A stretch of 64,000 bases of DNA, taken from the NCBI GenBank assembly GCA_032615215.1, contig CP128433.1, positions 1,199,501 to 1,263,500 on the forward strand. Reading direction: 5' to 3'. This document shows positions 8,632 to 16,580 of this stretch, piece after piece. The position numbers and the translations under genes were made by a program. Within the stretch, counting starts at the first letter, position 1; every line of letters starts with the position of its first letter. Origin of the DNA: Microbulbifer sp. MKSA007. GTDB lineage: Bacteria; Pseudomonadota; Gammaproteobacteria; Pseudomonadales; Cellvibrionaceae. The notes under the pieces are model-generated. The model did not search any database, had not been told where the DNA came from, and worked only from the letters and a program-made list of their open reading frames with translations.

Positions 8632-9435
8632 TTAGCGTATGTGCCCCATATGTTTGCCCACGATTTTCACCAGGGGCTTAAATACTTTCGGAGTGGCGCA
8701 GACCAGGTGGCCGGAGTCCAGGTAATCTTCACCACCGCGGAAATCGCTGATCAGGCCGCCGGCTTCTTTGACCAACAGGGAGCCCGCTGCGATATCCCAG
8801 GTGTTCAGGTACATTTCCCAGAAGCCGTCGAATCGCCCGGCAGCAACATAGGCAAGATCCAGCGCTGCGGCGCCAGGGCGGCGGATTCCCGCAGTTTGCC
8901 CAGCGATATCTTTTAGGGCGGCCAGGTAGGCGTCGATGTTATCCAGCGGCAGGCCGTTGAAGGGAATGCCGGTGCCAATCAGAGAGCCGCGCATGCCCTG
9001 GCGTGAAGAGACGCGGATACGGCGGCCATTCAGGGCAGCGCCGCGACCGCGACTTGCGGTAAATTCTTCGCGTTTGATGGGGTCCAGTACGACTGCGTGC
9101 TCAATGCGGCCGCGATAGCGACAGGCGATAGAAACAGCGAACTGTGGGACTCCGTGGATAAAATTGGTGGTGCCATCGAGAGGGTCGATAATCCACTCGT
9201 AATCGGGCTCAGCGCCCTCTTGCAGGCCGCTTTCTTCAGCGCGGATGCTGTGCTTGGGGTAGGCCTTGCGCAGGTGATAGATAATCTCCTGTTCGCTGGC
9301 CTTATCCACTTCAGTAACGAAATCGTTGCGCGTCTTTTCTTCGAATTTCATCAGGTCGCCGCGCTCCCAGGCCCGTTCGATCAGTTCTCCTGCCTTACGC
9401 GCCGCGCGCAGGGCAATATTTAGCATGGGTTCCAT
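8632..9435 (-). CDS. suhB: Inositol-1-monophosphatase / antitermination cofactor SuhB
   Basis: 267 residues from ATG 9435, the same length as E. coli SuhB and starting with the same MxPMLNIAxRAARKAG pattern; the ORF could extend five codons further to 9450, but that start does not fit the family. Metal-binding motifs are present: EE in IRAEESG, and DPLDGTTNF, with the second metal site in WDIAAGSLLVKEAGG. SuhB hydrolyses inositol monophosphate and, in E. coli, also joins rRNA antitermination complexes with NusA. It is divergent from trmJ, the usual gammaproteobacterial arrangement. Confidence 0.95.
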   Translation of the reverse strand: MEPMLNIALRAARKAGELIERAWERGDLMKFEEKTRNDFVTEVDKASEQEIIYHLRKAYPKHSIRAEESGLQEGAEPDYEWIIDPLDGTTNFIHGVPQFAVSIACRYRGRIEHAVVLDPIKREEFTASRGRGAALNGRRIRVSSRQGMRGSLIGTGIPFNGLPLDNIDAYLAALKDIAGQTAGIRRPGAAALDLAYVAAGRFDGFWEMYLNTWDIAAGSLLVKEAGGLISDFRGGEDYLDSGHLVCATPKVFKPLVKIVGKHMGHIR

Positions 9436-9525
9436 AACTATTCCGCACAAAGTGGTTAAAGGGGTTAAAAAGCAGGCCGCAGGTTAACTGCGACGGACGC
9501 GATTGTAGGGATTCCGATTGGTTTT

Positions 9526-9534
9526 TGCTACACT
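9526..9534 (+). promoter_or_regulatory. Candidate extended -10 promoter of trmJ
   Basis: TGCTACACT fits an extended -10 element (TGn followed by TACACT, 4 of 6 to TATAAT), 36 bases before the trmJ ATG. No good -35 hexamer is seen at 17 bases, as is common for extended -10 promoters. This is an inference from sequence only. Confidence 0.4.
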
Positions 9535-9570
9535 CGCGCGCCCCCATGACACCGATTTATTACTTTCAGT

Positions 9571-10362
9571 ATGGCCAAGTCACCTTTAGACACGACTCCA
9601 CTTGCCGCGCTCGACAATGTGCGCGTGGTTCTGGTTAACAGCGCACACCCCGGAAATATTGGTGGTGCGGCGCGCGCGCTCAAGAATATGGGCCTGAGTC
9701 AGCTGTACTTGGTAGCGCCTCGGGAATTTCCTGCAGCCAATGCTGTTTGGCGTGCAGCCGGGGCAGCTGAGCTGCTCGATAGCGCCGTTGTGGTGGATAC
9801 CCTGGAAGAAGCCGTGGCTGATTGTGGTCTTGTTGTGGCCACCAGCGCTCGCGAGCGCCGAATCCCTTGGCCCCTGCTGACCCCGCGCCAGTGTGGAGAG
9901 CGTACCGTCGCCGAGGCCGCGTCTCATCCGGTTGCTTTGGTGTTTGGCCGCGAGGATCGAGGGCTTACCAACGAAGAGTTACAGGCCTGTAACTACCATG
10001 TGCATATTCCTGCCAACCCGGAATACAGCTCCCTTAACCTGGCGACTGCTGTTCAGGTACTTGCCTACGAAGTGCGTATGGCGGCCCTGGAAGCGGAAAA
10101 GGGTGAGCCTTTGAATTACACCGATTGGGATCGTCCACCGGCCAAGGCCAGCGATATGGAGCTGTATTTCGATCACCTGCAACAGGCGCTGGGCGAGCTG
10201 GGCTTTATTGACCCGGATAACCCCCGTCAGACAATGACCCGCCTGCGCCGACTGTATAGTCGGGTGCGCCCCGATGATATGGAGCTGGGTATCCTGCGCG
10301 GTATGTTGACCTCAATCCAGAATTACATCCATCGCTCTGGTGGTAAGGGGCGACCCGACTAG
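9571..10362 (+). CDS. trmJ: tRNA (cytidine/uridine-2'-O-)-methyltransferase TrmJ
   Basis: A SPOUT-class methyltransferase of 263 residues. The N-terminal LVNSAHPGNIGGAARALKNM motif, the knot residues LVFGREDRGLTNEEL and SSLNLATAVQVLAYE are all present. A C-terminal extension of about 90 residues (from DRPPAKASDMELYFDHL) distinguishes TrmJ from the shorter TrmL. The enzyme methylates the 2'-OH of position 32 in several tRNAs using S-adenosylmethionine. It sits between suhB and iscR, as in E. coli and pseudomonads, and ends 107 bases before iscR. Confidence 0.95.
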   Translation: MAKSPLDTTPLAALDNVRVVLVNSAHPGNIGGAARALKNMGLSQLYLVAPREFPAANAVWRAAGAAELLDSAVVVDTLEEAVADCGLVVATSARERRIPWPLLTPRQCGERTVAEAASHPVALVFGREDRGLTNEELQACNYHVHIPANPEYSSLNLATAVQVLAYEVRMAALEAEKGEPLNYTDWDRPPAKASDMELYFDHLQQALGELGFIDPDNPRQTMTRLRRLYSRVRPDDMELGILRGMLTSIQNYIHRSGGKGRPD

Positions 10363-10390
10363 TTGAGTACCCGAGTGTCCCGCTGGGTTA

Positions 10391-10424
10391 TATACTTGAC
10401 TACAGTAGTGGGTTATTCCATACT
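10391..10424 (+). promoter_or_regulatory. iscR promoter with overlapping IscR type-1 operator
   Basis: The 25 bases at 10392-10416 match about 21 positions of the type-1 IscR consensus (ATASYYGACTRWWWYAGTCRRSTAT), with the half-site core TTGACTAC and the AGTAGT partner. The TTGACT at 10396-10401 is also a good -35, and CATACT at 10419-10424 lies at a 17-base spacing as -10. [2Fe-2S]-IscR bound here would block RNA polymerase, giving the autorepression known in E. coli. I inferred this by eye, without footprint data. Confidence 0.75.
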
Positions 10425-10468
10425 CGCGCCCCGATCGGAAAAGGGCTGTACATCAGTTGGGAGCTGAT

Positions 10469-10945
10469 ATGCGTTTGACAACCAAAGGCCGCTACGCGGT
10501 GACTGCCATGCTGGACCTGGCGTTGCACGCTGATCGCGGACCGATCAGTCTGGCAGACATATCCAAGCGCCAGGGTATATCGCTGTCCTACCTGGAGCAG
10601 CTGTTCTCCCGGTTGCGGCATTCTGGGCTGGTGTCCAGTGTGCGCGGGCCCGGCGGTGGCTATCGCCTGGCGCGGGATGGTGAAGAGATTTTTGTGGCGC
10701 AGATCATTGATGCGGTCAATGAGTCTGTAGATGCCACCAGCTGCGGCGGCAATGCGGATTGCGCCAATGGCGAACAGTGCCTGACCCACTACCTCTGGTC
10801 AGACTTGAGTGATCAGATTCATAGCTTCCTCAGCAGTATCAGCTTGGCCAACCTGGTTTCCCGAGCTGAGGTGCAGGAAGTTGCGCGTCGGCAAGATATG
10901 CGCGAGGCGCCGGAAGAGAGGGTCGCTGTACTCGGCGGCCTGTGA
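10469..10945 (+). CDS. iscR: Fe-S cluster-responsive transcription regulator IscR
   Basis: 158 residues from ATG 10469 (MRLTTKGRYAVTAMLDLAL), an Rrf2-family winged-helix repressor. The cluster ligands Cys92, Cys98 and Cys104 and His107 fall at exactly the E. coli positions. A ribosome site (GGGAGC) lies 5 bases upstream; the TTG at 10457 is too early. The protein senses Fe-S status: the holo form represses the isc operon, and the apo form controls other promoters. It is the first gene of the isc operon, and an operator-like site overlaps its own promoter. The 56-base gap to iscS contains no clear terminator. Confidence 0.96.
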   Translation: MRLTTKGRYAVTAMLDLALHADRGPISLADISKRQGISLSYLEQLFSRLRHSGLVSSVRGPGGGYRLARDGEEIFVAQIIDAVNESVDATSCGGNADCANGEQCLTHYLWSDLSDQIHSFLSSISLANLVSRAEVQEVARRQDMREAPEERVAVLGGL

Positions 10946-11001
10946 TTGGGGCCCAAACGGGCCAGCAGACAGATATTAGAGATTTACTAAGCGGAAACGG
11001 T

Positions 11002-12222
11002 ATGACTATGAAGCTTCCCATCTATCTGGACTATTCGGCTACCTGTCCGGTTGACCCACGCGTCGCCAAGAAAATGGCAGAGCAGCTGACGATGGAAGGC
11101 AATTTCGGCAATCCGGCCTCCCGCTCCCACCTGTTTGGTTGGAAAGCGGAAGAAGCTGTGGAGAATGCCCGACGCCAGGTGGCGGAGCTGATCAACGCCG
11201 ATCCGCGCGAAATTGTCTGGACCAGCGGTGCCACCGAGTCCGACAACCTGGGTATCAAGGGTGCGGCCCACTTCTACCAGAGTCGCGGCAAGCACATTAT
11301 TACCTCCAAAATTGAGCACAAAGCGGTTTTGGATACCTGCCGCCAGCTGGAGCGGGAAGGTTTTGAAGTGACCTACCTGAATCCCCGTGAAGACGGCATC
11401 GTCTATCCGGAGCAGGTTGAGGAAGCCATGCGCGAGGACACCACTGTGGTGAGCCTGATGCACGTCAACAACGAGATTGGGGTGATCAACGATATCGCTG
11501 CAATCGGCGAACTGTGTCGCTCGCGCAAAGTTATTTTCCATGTGGACGCGGCCCAGAGCGCCGGCAAGTTGCCGATCGACCTTCAGGAAATGAAAGTTGA
11601 CCTGATGTCCTTCTCCGGCCACAAAATTTACGGCCCCAAAGGTATCGGTGCCCTTTACGTACGCCGCAAGCCCCGCGTCCGTCTGGAAGCCCAGATGCAC
11701 GGTGGCGGCCACGAGCGCGGCATGCGCTCCGGTACCCTGCCGACTCACCAGATTGTCGGTATGGGCGAAGCCTTTGGTATTGCCAAAGAAGAAATGGCTC
11801 AGGAAGCCGAGCGTCTGCGCTCTCTGCGCGACCGTTTCTGGGATCAGATCAAGGATATGGAAGAGGTCCATATCAACGGTTCCGCCGAGAAGAGAATTCC
11901 GGGCAACCTGAACGTGAGCTTTGCGTTTGTAGAAGGTGAGAGCCTGATCATGTCGCTGCGCGACCTGGCGATCTCCTCCGGTTCCGCCTGTACCTCTGCG
12001 AGCCTGGAGCCCAGCTACGTACTGCGAGCCCTGGGTGTTAACGACGAACTGGCGCACAGCTCACTGCGCTTCAGCTTTGGTCGTTTTACCAGCGAGAGTG
12101 ATGTCGATACCGCTGCCGCAGAAGTGCGCAAGGCAGTGGAGAAACTACGTGAATTGTCACCGCTTTGGGATATGTACAAAGACGGCGTAGACCTGAACAA
12201 GATTGAATGGGCCGCTCACTAA
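11002..12222 (+). CDS. iscS: Cysteine desulfurase IscS
   Basis: A PLP-dependent enzyme that takes sulfur from cysteine for Fe-S assembly and tRNA thiolation. Counted from the internal Met at 11008 (MKLPIYLDYSAT), the PLP lysine is Lys206 (SGHKIYGPKG) and the active Cys is Cys328 (SSGSACTSASLEP), identical to E. coli, and the length is 404. ATG 11002 (two codons earlier) is closer to the GCGGAAAC ribosome site, so I give that start; the difference is trivial. The ORF could run back to 10942, but that overlaps iscR and adds residues foreign to the family. Confidence 0.96.
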   Translation: MTMKLPIYLDYSATCPVDPRVAKKMAEQLTMEGNFGNPASRSHLFGWKAEEAVENARRQVAELINADPREIVWTSGATESDNLGIKGAAHFYQSRGKHIITSKIEHKAVLDTCRQLEREGFEVTYLNPREDGIVYPEQVEEAMREDTTVVSLMHVNNEIGVINDIAAIGELCRSRKVIFHVDAAQSAGKLPIDLQEMKVDLMSFSGHKIYGPKGIGALYVRRKPRVRLEAQMHGGGHERGMRSGTLPTHQIVGMGEAFGIAKEEMAQEAERLRSLRDRFWDQIKDMEEVHINGSAEKRIPGNLNVSFAFVEGESLIMSLRDLAISSGSACTSASLEPSYVLRALGVNDELAHSSLRFSFGRFTSESDVDTAAAEVRKAVEKLRELSPLWDMYKDGVDLNKIEWAAH

Positions 12223-12249
12223 GCGCGCGCAAGAGTTAGGAGAAAAGTC

Positions 12250-12672
12250 ATGGCCTATAGCGATAAAGTAATTGACCACTACGAGCACCCCCGCAATGTT
12301 GGACGTATGGACGACAAGGCGGACAATGTAGGTACCGGTATGGTGGGCGCGCCCGCCTGTGGTGACGTGATGCGCCTACAGATTCAGGTAAGCGACGAGG
12401 GTGTTATCGAAGACGCCAAGTTCAAGACCTACGGCTGTGGTTCCGCCATTGCCTCCAGCTCCCTCCTGACCGAGTGGGTGAAAGGCAAGACGATCGACGA
12501 AGCGGAGCAGATCAAAAACACTGCCATTGCAGAGGAGCTGGCGCTGCCGCCGGTGAAAATCCACTGCTCGGTTCTCGCCGAAGACGCGATTAAAGCTGCG
12601 GTTCGCGATATCCGCGAAAAGCGCGGTGAGTCCGATGACGCTGTAGAAGCCAAGGAATCTGCGGCGGGTTAA
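12250..12672 (+). CDS. iscU: Fe-S cluster scaffold protein IscU
   Basis: 140 residues. The cluster ligands Cys37, Cys63 and Cys106 and the tuning Asp39 are at the canonical positions, as is the HscA recognition motif LPPVK at 99-103. The C-terminal tail is about 12 residues longer than in E. coli and acidic/Ala-rich. The scaffold receives sulfur from IscS, builds [2Fe-2S] clusters and hands them on with HscA/HscB. It starts 27 bases after iscS with AGGAGA as ribosome site. Confidence 0.97.
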   Translation: MAYSDKVIDHYEHPRNVGRMDDKADNVGTGMVGAPACGDVMRLQIQVSDEGVIEDAKFKTYGCGSAIASSSLLTEWVKGKTIDEAEQIKNTAIAEELALPPVKIHCSVLAEDAIKAAVRDIREKRGESDDAVEAKESAAG

Positions 12673-12716
12673 CTTCTCGTCCAAATGTAGCGTCCAAACA
12701 TAGCGAAGGTGTTATT

Positions 12717-13040
12717 TTGGCTATTAGTATGACCGAGGCCGCTGAGGCCCACATTCAAAGTCAATTGGCCAAGCGAGGCAAGGGAATCGGCATTCGTGTC
12801 GGTGTCAAAACGGCCGGCTGTTCCGGTCTCGCCTATGTGCTGGAATTTGTCGATTCGTTCGAAGCCGAAGATACGGTATTTGAGCAAAACGGCGTTAAGT
12901 TGGTGGTGGACCCCAAGAGTCTGGTTTACCTCGACGGCACCCAGCTGGATTTCGTCAAGGAAGGCCTGAACGAAGGCTTCACCTTCTCGAATCCCAATGT
13001 AAAAAATGAGTGTGGCTGCGGCGAGAGTTTCCACGTCTGA
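12717..13040 (+). CDS. iscA: Fe-S assembly A-type carrier IscA (TTG start)
   Basis: 107 residues when started at TTG 12717, equal to E. coli IscA. The resulting N-terminus (MAISMTEAA) is the one typical of pseudomonad IscA. A GAAGGTG ribosome site lies five bases upstream of the TTG; the first ATG (12729) would cut four residues and move away from the site. The cluster or iron ligands Cys35, Cys99 and Cys101 are present (GCSG and ECGCGESFHV). It carries clusters to apo-proteins. Fourth gene of the isc operon, followed by a terminator-like hairpin. Confidence 0.95.
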   Translation: MAISMTEAAEAHIQSQLAKRGKGIGIRVGVKTAGCSGLAYVLEFVDSFEAEDTVFEQNGVKLVVDPKSLVYLDGTQLDFVKEGLNEGFTFSNPNVKNECGCGESFHV

Positions 13041-13056
13041 TTCGCTCTCGCCCCAC

Positions 13057-13090
13057 AAGGCCGGGTGCGCTGCGCATACCGGCCTTTTTA
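13057..13090 (+). terminator. Terminator-like hairpin inside the isc operon (iscA/hscB)
   Basis: An 8-bp stem AAGGCCGG / CCGGCCTT, with an inner TGCGC/GCGCA pairing, is followed by TTTTTATT. It lies 17 bases after iscA and about 87 bases before hscB. It could reduce read-through so that hscBA-fdx-iscX is made in smaller amounts, or have its own promoter downstream. Confidence 0.8.
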
Positions 13091-13176
13091 TTGGCCCCTC
13101 GGACAGTTGGGGGCCGTGCAGCAGTAAGCGGCAACTTCAGCCGCGTCCCAGGCTGTGCCCCAGTAGGTATATTCAG

Positions 13177-13704
13177 ATGGCAACCAACCTGAACCATTTC
13201 GAAGTTTTTGGTCTGCAACCCGCGTTCGCGGTCGATCGCAGTGCCCTGGCGACCCGCTACCGGGAATTACAGCGGGAATTCCACCCGGACAAATACGCTT
13301 CCCATTCCGAGGGCGAACAATTGTTGGCCATCAAAATGGCGGCTCAGATCAATGAGGCGCACACCGTTTTGCGCGACCCGGTACAGCGCGCCGCCTACCT
13401 ACTCAAGTTGGCCGGGGTAGATGTGCCACCTGAGCAGACCACCAAAGATACTGAATTTCTGATGCAGCAGATGATGTTGCGCGAGCGCCTGGAAGAAGTG
13501 CGCGAGCAGCCCGATCCGGCAGCTGCGCTGGATGAGCTCAGTGCTGAGGCGCGGGGGCTGATCTCCAGTGAGGAACAGCGCTTTGCCGAAACTTATGACG
13601 GGGGAGATCTGGGCGCAGCAGAGGACTCGCTGCGCAAGCTTCAGTTCCTGGCCAAGCTTGAGAAACAAATTGACGAGCTGGAAGAAGACCTTTTCAACGA
13701 CTAG
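13177..13704 (+). CDS. hscB: Co-chaperone HscB (J-domain protein)
   Basis: 175 residues from ATG 13177, close to E. coli (171). The N-terminal J domain carries the HPDKY motif (His36-Pro37-Asp38), which stimulates HscA ATPase; the C-terminal helical domain, which binds IscU, follows. An upstream in-frame extension to 13006 overlaps iscA and is not family-like. TAGGT lies about 10 bases before the ATG, a weak site. Between iscA and hscA, as in all isc operons. Confidence 0.95.
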   Translation: MATNLNHFEVFGLQPAFAVDRSALATRYRELQREFHPDKYASHSEGEQLLAIKMAAQINEAHTVLRDPVQRAAYLLKLAGVDVPPEQTTKDTEFLMQQMMLRERLEEVREQPDPAAALDELSAEARGLISSEEQRFAETYDGGDLGAAEDSLRKLQFLAKLEKQIDELEEDLFND

Positions 13705-13767
13705 TTGCGAGAGCACCGACTGAGAGGGCCAGACGGTACCGCGCCCCGCTTAAAGAAGAGATAACTA

Positions 13768-15639
13768 ATGGCATTACTGCAGATTTCTGAACCGGGCCAG
13801 AGCCCAGCTCCCCACCAGCGCAAGCACGCAGTGGGTATCGATTTGGGGACCACTAACTCACTGGTAGCGACCGTGCGCAGTGGATCGGCAGAGGCCATTG
13901 CCGATGACCAGGGTGAAGTGATCCTGCCATCAGCGGTGCACTACGGAGCCGAGGCGATTACCGTGGGTGCTGAAGCCCGCGCGTGCGCTGCAGAAGACCC
14001 CTACAACACCATGATTTCTATCAAGCGCCTGATGGGGCGAGGTGTTGCGGATATCAAAAGTTTTGGTGAGCAGTTGCCCTATCGCCTGGCTGAGAGCAGT
14101 GGCGGTATGCCTTCGATTGAAACTGCAGCCGGAGCGGTAAACCCGGTGCAGGTATCGGCAGAAATCCTGAAAAAACTGGCCGCGCGCGGCCGCGAAGCGC
14201 TCTATGGCAAAGCGGGCGGTGAGCTGGATGGTGCGGTGATCACCGTGCCGGCCTACTTCGATGATGCCCAGCGCCAAGCGACCAAAGACGCCGCCCAACT
14301 GGCGGGTCTGAAAGTCCTGCGCCTGCTCAACGAGCCCACAGCAGCGGCTGTTGCCTACGGCCTGGATAAGGGCGAAGAGGGTGTGATCGCGGTCTATGAC
14401 CTCGGTGGCGGCACCTTCGATATCTCTATTCTGCGCCTGTCCCGGGGTGTGTTTGAAGTCATGTCTACCGGCGGCGATACAGCCCTTGGTGGCGACGATT
14501 TCGATCGCACTATCGCTTCCTGGATCGCCGAGCAAGTGGGATTGGGTACCAATCTCGACGCCGCGACCCAGCGAGTCCTGTTAGACAGCGCCTGTGCTGC
14601 GAAAGAATCCCTGTCCAGTGTCGAGCAGGTGGAAGTGAAATACGGCGACTGGTCAGGCGTGCTCGATCGCGACACCATGGCTTCACTGCTGGATCCCCTT
14701 ATCGACAAAACCCTACGCGCCTGTAAGCGCGCCCTGCGCGATGCCGGTATCAGTGCCGATGAGGTGCAGGAAATAGTTTTGGTGGGTGGCTCCACTCGTA
14801 CTTTGCGCGTGCGGGAGCGGGTTGAGGGTTATTTTGGTCGTCCCCCTCATGCGGAAATTGACCCCGACCAAGTAGTAGCAATCGGCGCCGCGATTCAGGC
14901 TGATGTATTGGTGGGCAATAAGTCCAGCGAAGAATTGCTGCTGTTAGATGTTATTCCCCTTTCCCTCGGGATTGAAACCATGGGTGGCCTCGCGGAAAAA
15001 TTGATTGATCGCAACACGACCATCCCCGTCTCCAAAGCCCAGGAGTTCACCACTTTTAAAGATGGCCAGACTGCCATGGCGATCCATGTCGTGCAGGGCG
15101 AGCGGGAGCTGGTGAGTGATTGTCGCTCACTGGCGCGCTTTGAATTGCGCGGCATACCGCCGATGGTGGCCGGTGCCGCCCATATCCGTGTGACTTTCCA
15201 GGTGGATGCTGACGGTCTTTTGTCGGTGACAGCTATGGAAAAAAGCAGTGGCGTCAGTGCCGATATTACGGTTAAACCTTCCTACGGCCTGGAAGACAAG
15301 GATATTGCGCGCATGTTGCAGGAGTCCTACACCCACGCCGCTGAGGATATCGCCCTGCGTGCCCTGCGCGAGGCCCAGGTGGAAGCGGAGAGAACCCTGG
15401 AAAGCATGTTGGTGGCCCTGCGTGAGAACGGTGCCGAGCTGCTGGACGAAGGTGAGTTAAACGAGCTTGAGCACGCGATGGAAGCTCTGCGCCTGGCCCA
15501 TAACGGCGGCGACGCAGAGGAAATTCGTCGACGTATCGAAGCCTTGAATAAGCTGTCTGAGCCTTTTGCTGCCAAGCGTATGGATGCCTCCATTAAGCGG
15601 GCTATGCAGGGCCACAGCTTGGATGAATTTGATAAATAA
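13768..15639 (+). CDS. hscA: Fe-S cluster Hsp70 chaperone HscA
   Basis: A 623-residue Hsp70-type chaperone specialised for IscU. The nucleotide-binding domain shows the phosphate motif GIDLGTTNS (residues about 24-32), NEPTAAAVAYGLD and the adenosine loop VGGSTR; the substrate-binding domain follows from about residue 400. Helical lid segments at the end are Glu/Ala-rich. In the family, ATP hydrolysis driven by HscB releases the cluster from IscU. It lies 63 bases after hscB in the same operon. Confidence 0.96.
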   Translation: MALLQISEPGQSPAPHQRKHAVGIDLGTTNSLVATVRSGSAEAIADDQGEVILPSAVHYGAEAITVGAEARACAAEDPYNTMISIKRLMGRGVADIKSFGEQLPYRLAESSGGMPSIETAAGAVNPVQVSAEILKKLAARGREALYGKAGGELDGAVITVPAYFDDAQRQATKDAAQLAGLKVLRLLNEPTAAAVAYGLDKGEEGVIAVYDLGGGTFDISILRLSRGVFEVMSTGGDTALGGDDFDRTIASWIAEQVGLGTNLDAATQRVLLDSACAAKESLSSVEQVEVKYGDWSGVLDRDTMASLLDPLIDKTLRACKRALRDAGISADEVQEIVLVGGSTRTLRVRERVEGYFGRPPHAEIDPDQVVAIGAAIQADVLVGNKSSEELLLLDVIPLSLGIETMGGLAEKLIDRNTTIPVSKAQEFTTFKDGQTAMAIHVVQGERELVSDCRSLARFELRGIPPMVAGAAHIRVTFQVDADGLLSVTAMEKSSGVSADITVKPSYGLEDKDIARMLQESYTHAAEDIALRALREAQVEAERTLESMLVALRENGAELLDEGELNELEHAMEALRLAHNGGDAEEIRRRIEALNKLSEPFAAKRMDASIKRAMQGHSLDEFDK

Positions 15640-15729
15640 CCATGATCAGGCGCAGACTCTGCGCTGCCGGCGGCCGGGGAGTCGTTACTTTCTCCCCGTC
15701 GGATTGAGACCACAGAGGTTCAGTACCCC

Positions 15730-16068
15730 ATGCCGAAGATAGTATTTTTACCCCATCCGGAAATGTGCCCTGAGGGCAAAGTGGTGGAAGCGGAGAGCGG
15801 TGTCAGCGTGATCGACGCGGCCCTGGCCAACGATATCGAAATTGAGCACGCCTGTGAAAAAGCCTGTGCTTGTACCACCTGTCACATCATTGTGCGCGAG
15901 GGCTTCGATTCCCTGGAAGAGCCGGACGAGCTTGAAGAGGACCTGCTGGATAAAGCCTGGGGCTTGGAGCCCGAGTCTCGCCTGTCCTGTCAGGCGATTG
16001 TGGAAGATGAAGACCTGGTGGTCGAGATTCCCAAGTACACCATCAACCAGGTGTCGGAAAAGCACTGA
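15730..16068 (+). CDS. fdx: ISC-system [2Fe-2S] ferredoxin
   Basis: 112 residues. The cluster cysteines Cys42, Cys48, Cys51 and Cys87 are at the same numbers as in E. coli Fdx (CEKACACTTC ... LSCQA). An additional Cys46 is present, as in other Isc ferredoxins. The protein donates electrons during cluster assembly. The gene starts 90 bases after hscA; no terminator is evident in that gap. Confidence 0.96.
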   Translation: MPKIVFLPHPEMCPEGKVVEAESGVSVIDAALANDIEIEHACEKACACTTCHIIVREGFDSLEEPDELEEDLLDKAWGLEPESRLSCQAIVEDEDLVVEIPKYTINQVSEKH

Positions 16069-16092
16069 CCTGCACGCTGAGGAAGCTGAATC

Positions 16093-16287
16093 ATGAAGTG
16101 GACTGATATTCACGATATTGCCATAGAGTTGAGCGAAGCTCACGAGGATGTGGACCCTCTGACGGTCAACTTTGTCGACCTGCGCAACTGGGTGATGGCG
16201 CTGCCCGGATTTGATGACGATCCTGATCGCTGCGGAGAGAAAATCCTCGAAGCGATCCAGGCTGCCTGGATCGAAGAGCAGGAGTGA
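16093..16287 (+). CDS. iscX: Fe-S assembly modulator IscX
   Basis: 64 residues starting MKWTDIHDIAIELSEA, with the conserved block DPLTVNFVDLRNWV and the acidic end typical of IscX (YfhJ). The family binds IscS and ferrous iron and tunes desulfurase activity. Last gene of the isc operon, 24 bases after fdx. Confidence 0.95.
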   Translation: MKWTDIHDIAIELSEAHEDVDPLTVNFVDLRNWVMALPGFDDDPDRCGEKILEAIQAAWIEEQE

Positions 16288-16341
16288 CCGGCCTTCGGGG
16301 GCAGTATTGGCAAGAGAGTACAAAAGTCGATCAATACCCCG

Positions 16342-16347
16342 TATAAT
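16342..16347 (+). promoter_or_regulatory. Candidate -10 element upstream of ndk
   Basis: A perfect TATAAT preceded by CCCCG and followed by a GC-rich stretch, the layout of strong gammaproteobacterial promoters. No convincing -35 lies 17 bases upstream (TACAAA only). A transcript from here would run about 90 bases to the terminator at 16415-16446, so it may make a short RNA or an attenuated leader for ndk. Confidence 0.35.
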
Positions 16348-16414
16348 CCGCCGGCCGCGAAATGCGGTGATCAAAAATTGAGTACCCCCGGTGGGTATGA
16401 AAGGAATATCAGGG

Positions 16415-16446
16415 AAGAGCAACTGAGTAGGTTGCTCTTTCTTTAT
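16415..16446 (+). terminator. Rho-independent terminator downstream of iscX
   Basis: A perfect 9-bp stem AAGAGCAAC / GTTGCTCTT around TGAGTAG is followed by TCTTTAT. It lies 128 bases after iscX and ends the isc operon or a short transcript starting near 16354. Confidence 0.7.
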
Positions 16447-16450
16447 GTAG

Positions 16451-16544
16451 GGAGCCTCTGAACAACTCCGCAACAATCCCGCAACACCTCTGCGAGCCTT
16501 GAAGGCCCGCCCTGCGGGGGCTTACAGAGTTGTTTAGAGGTTCC
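16451..16544. repeat. 94-bp element with 18-bp terminal inverted repeats (MITE-like)
   Basis: The ends GGAGCCTCTGAACAACTC (16451-16468) and GAGTTGTTTAGAGGTTCC (16527-16544) are inverted repeats that match at 16 of 18 positions. The 58-base centre holds another small hairpin (GGCCCGCCCTGCGGGGGCTT). It has no coding capacity. The form is that of a miniature inverted-repeat element or a large cruciform; flanks TAG and TAA give no clean target duplication. It lies 36 bases before ndk. Confidence 0.55.
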
Positions 16545-16580
16545 TAAGTTAAGTTACAAAAAATCAATTTGGAGATAACC

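Noticed and set aside
10987..12057. Long minus-strand ORF (356 codons) opposite iscS
   Set aside because: Antisense open frame caused by GC-rich codon bias; iscS on the plus strand is unmistakable.
13006..13176. N-terminal extension of hscB overlapping iscA
   Set aside because: The extra residues do not belong to the J-domain family and the region contains the iscA terminator-like hairpin.
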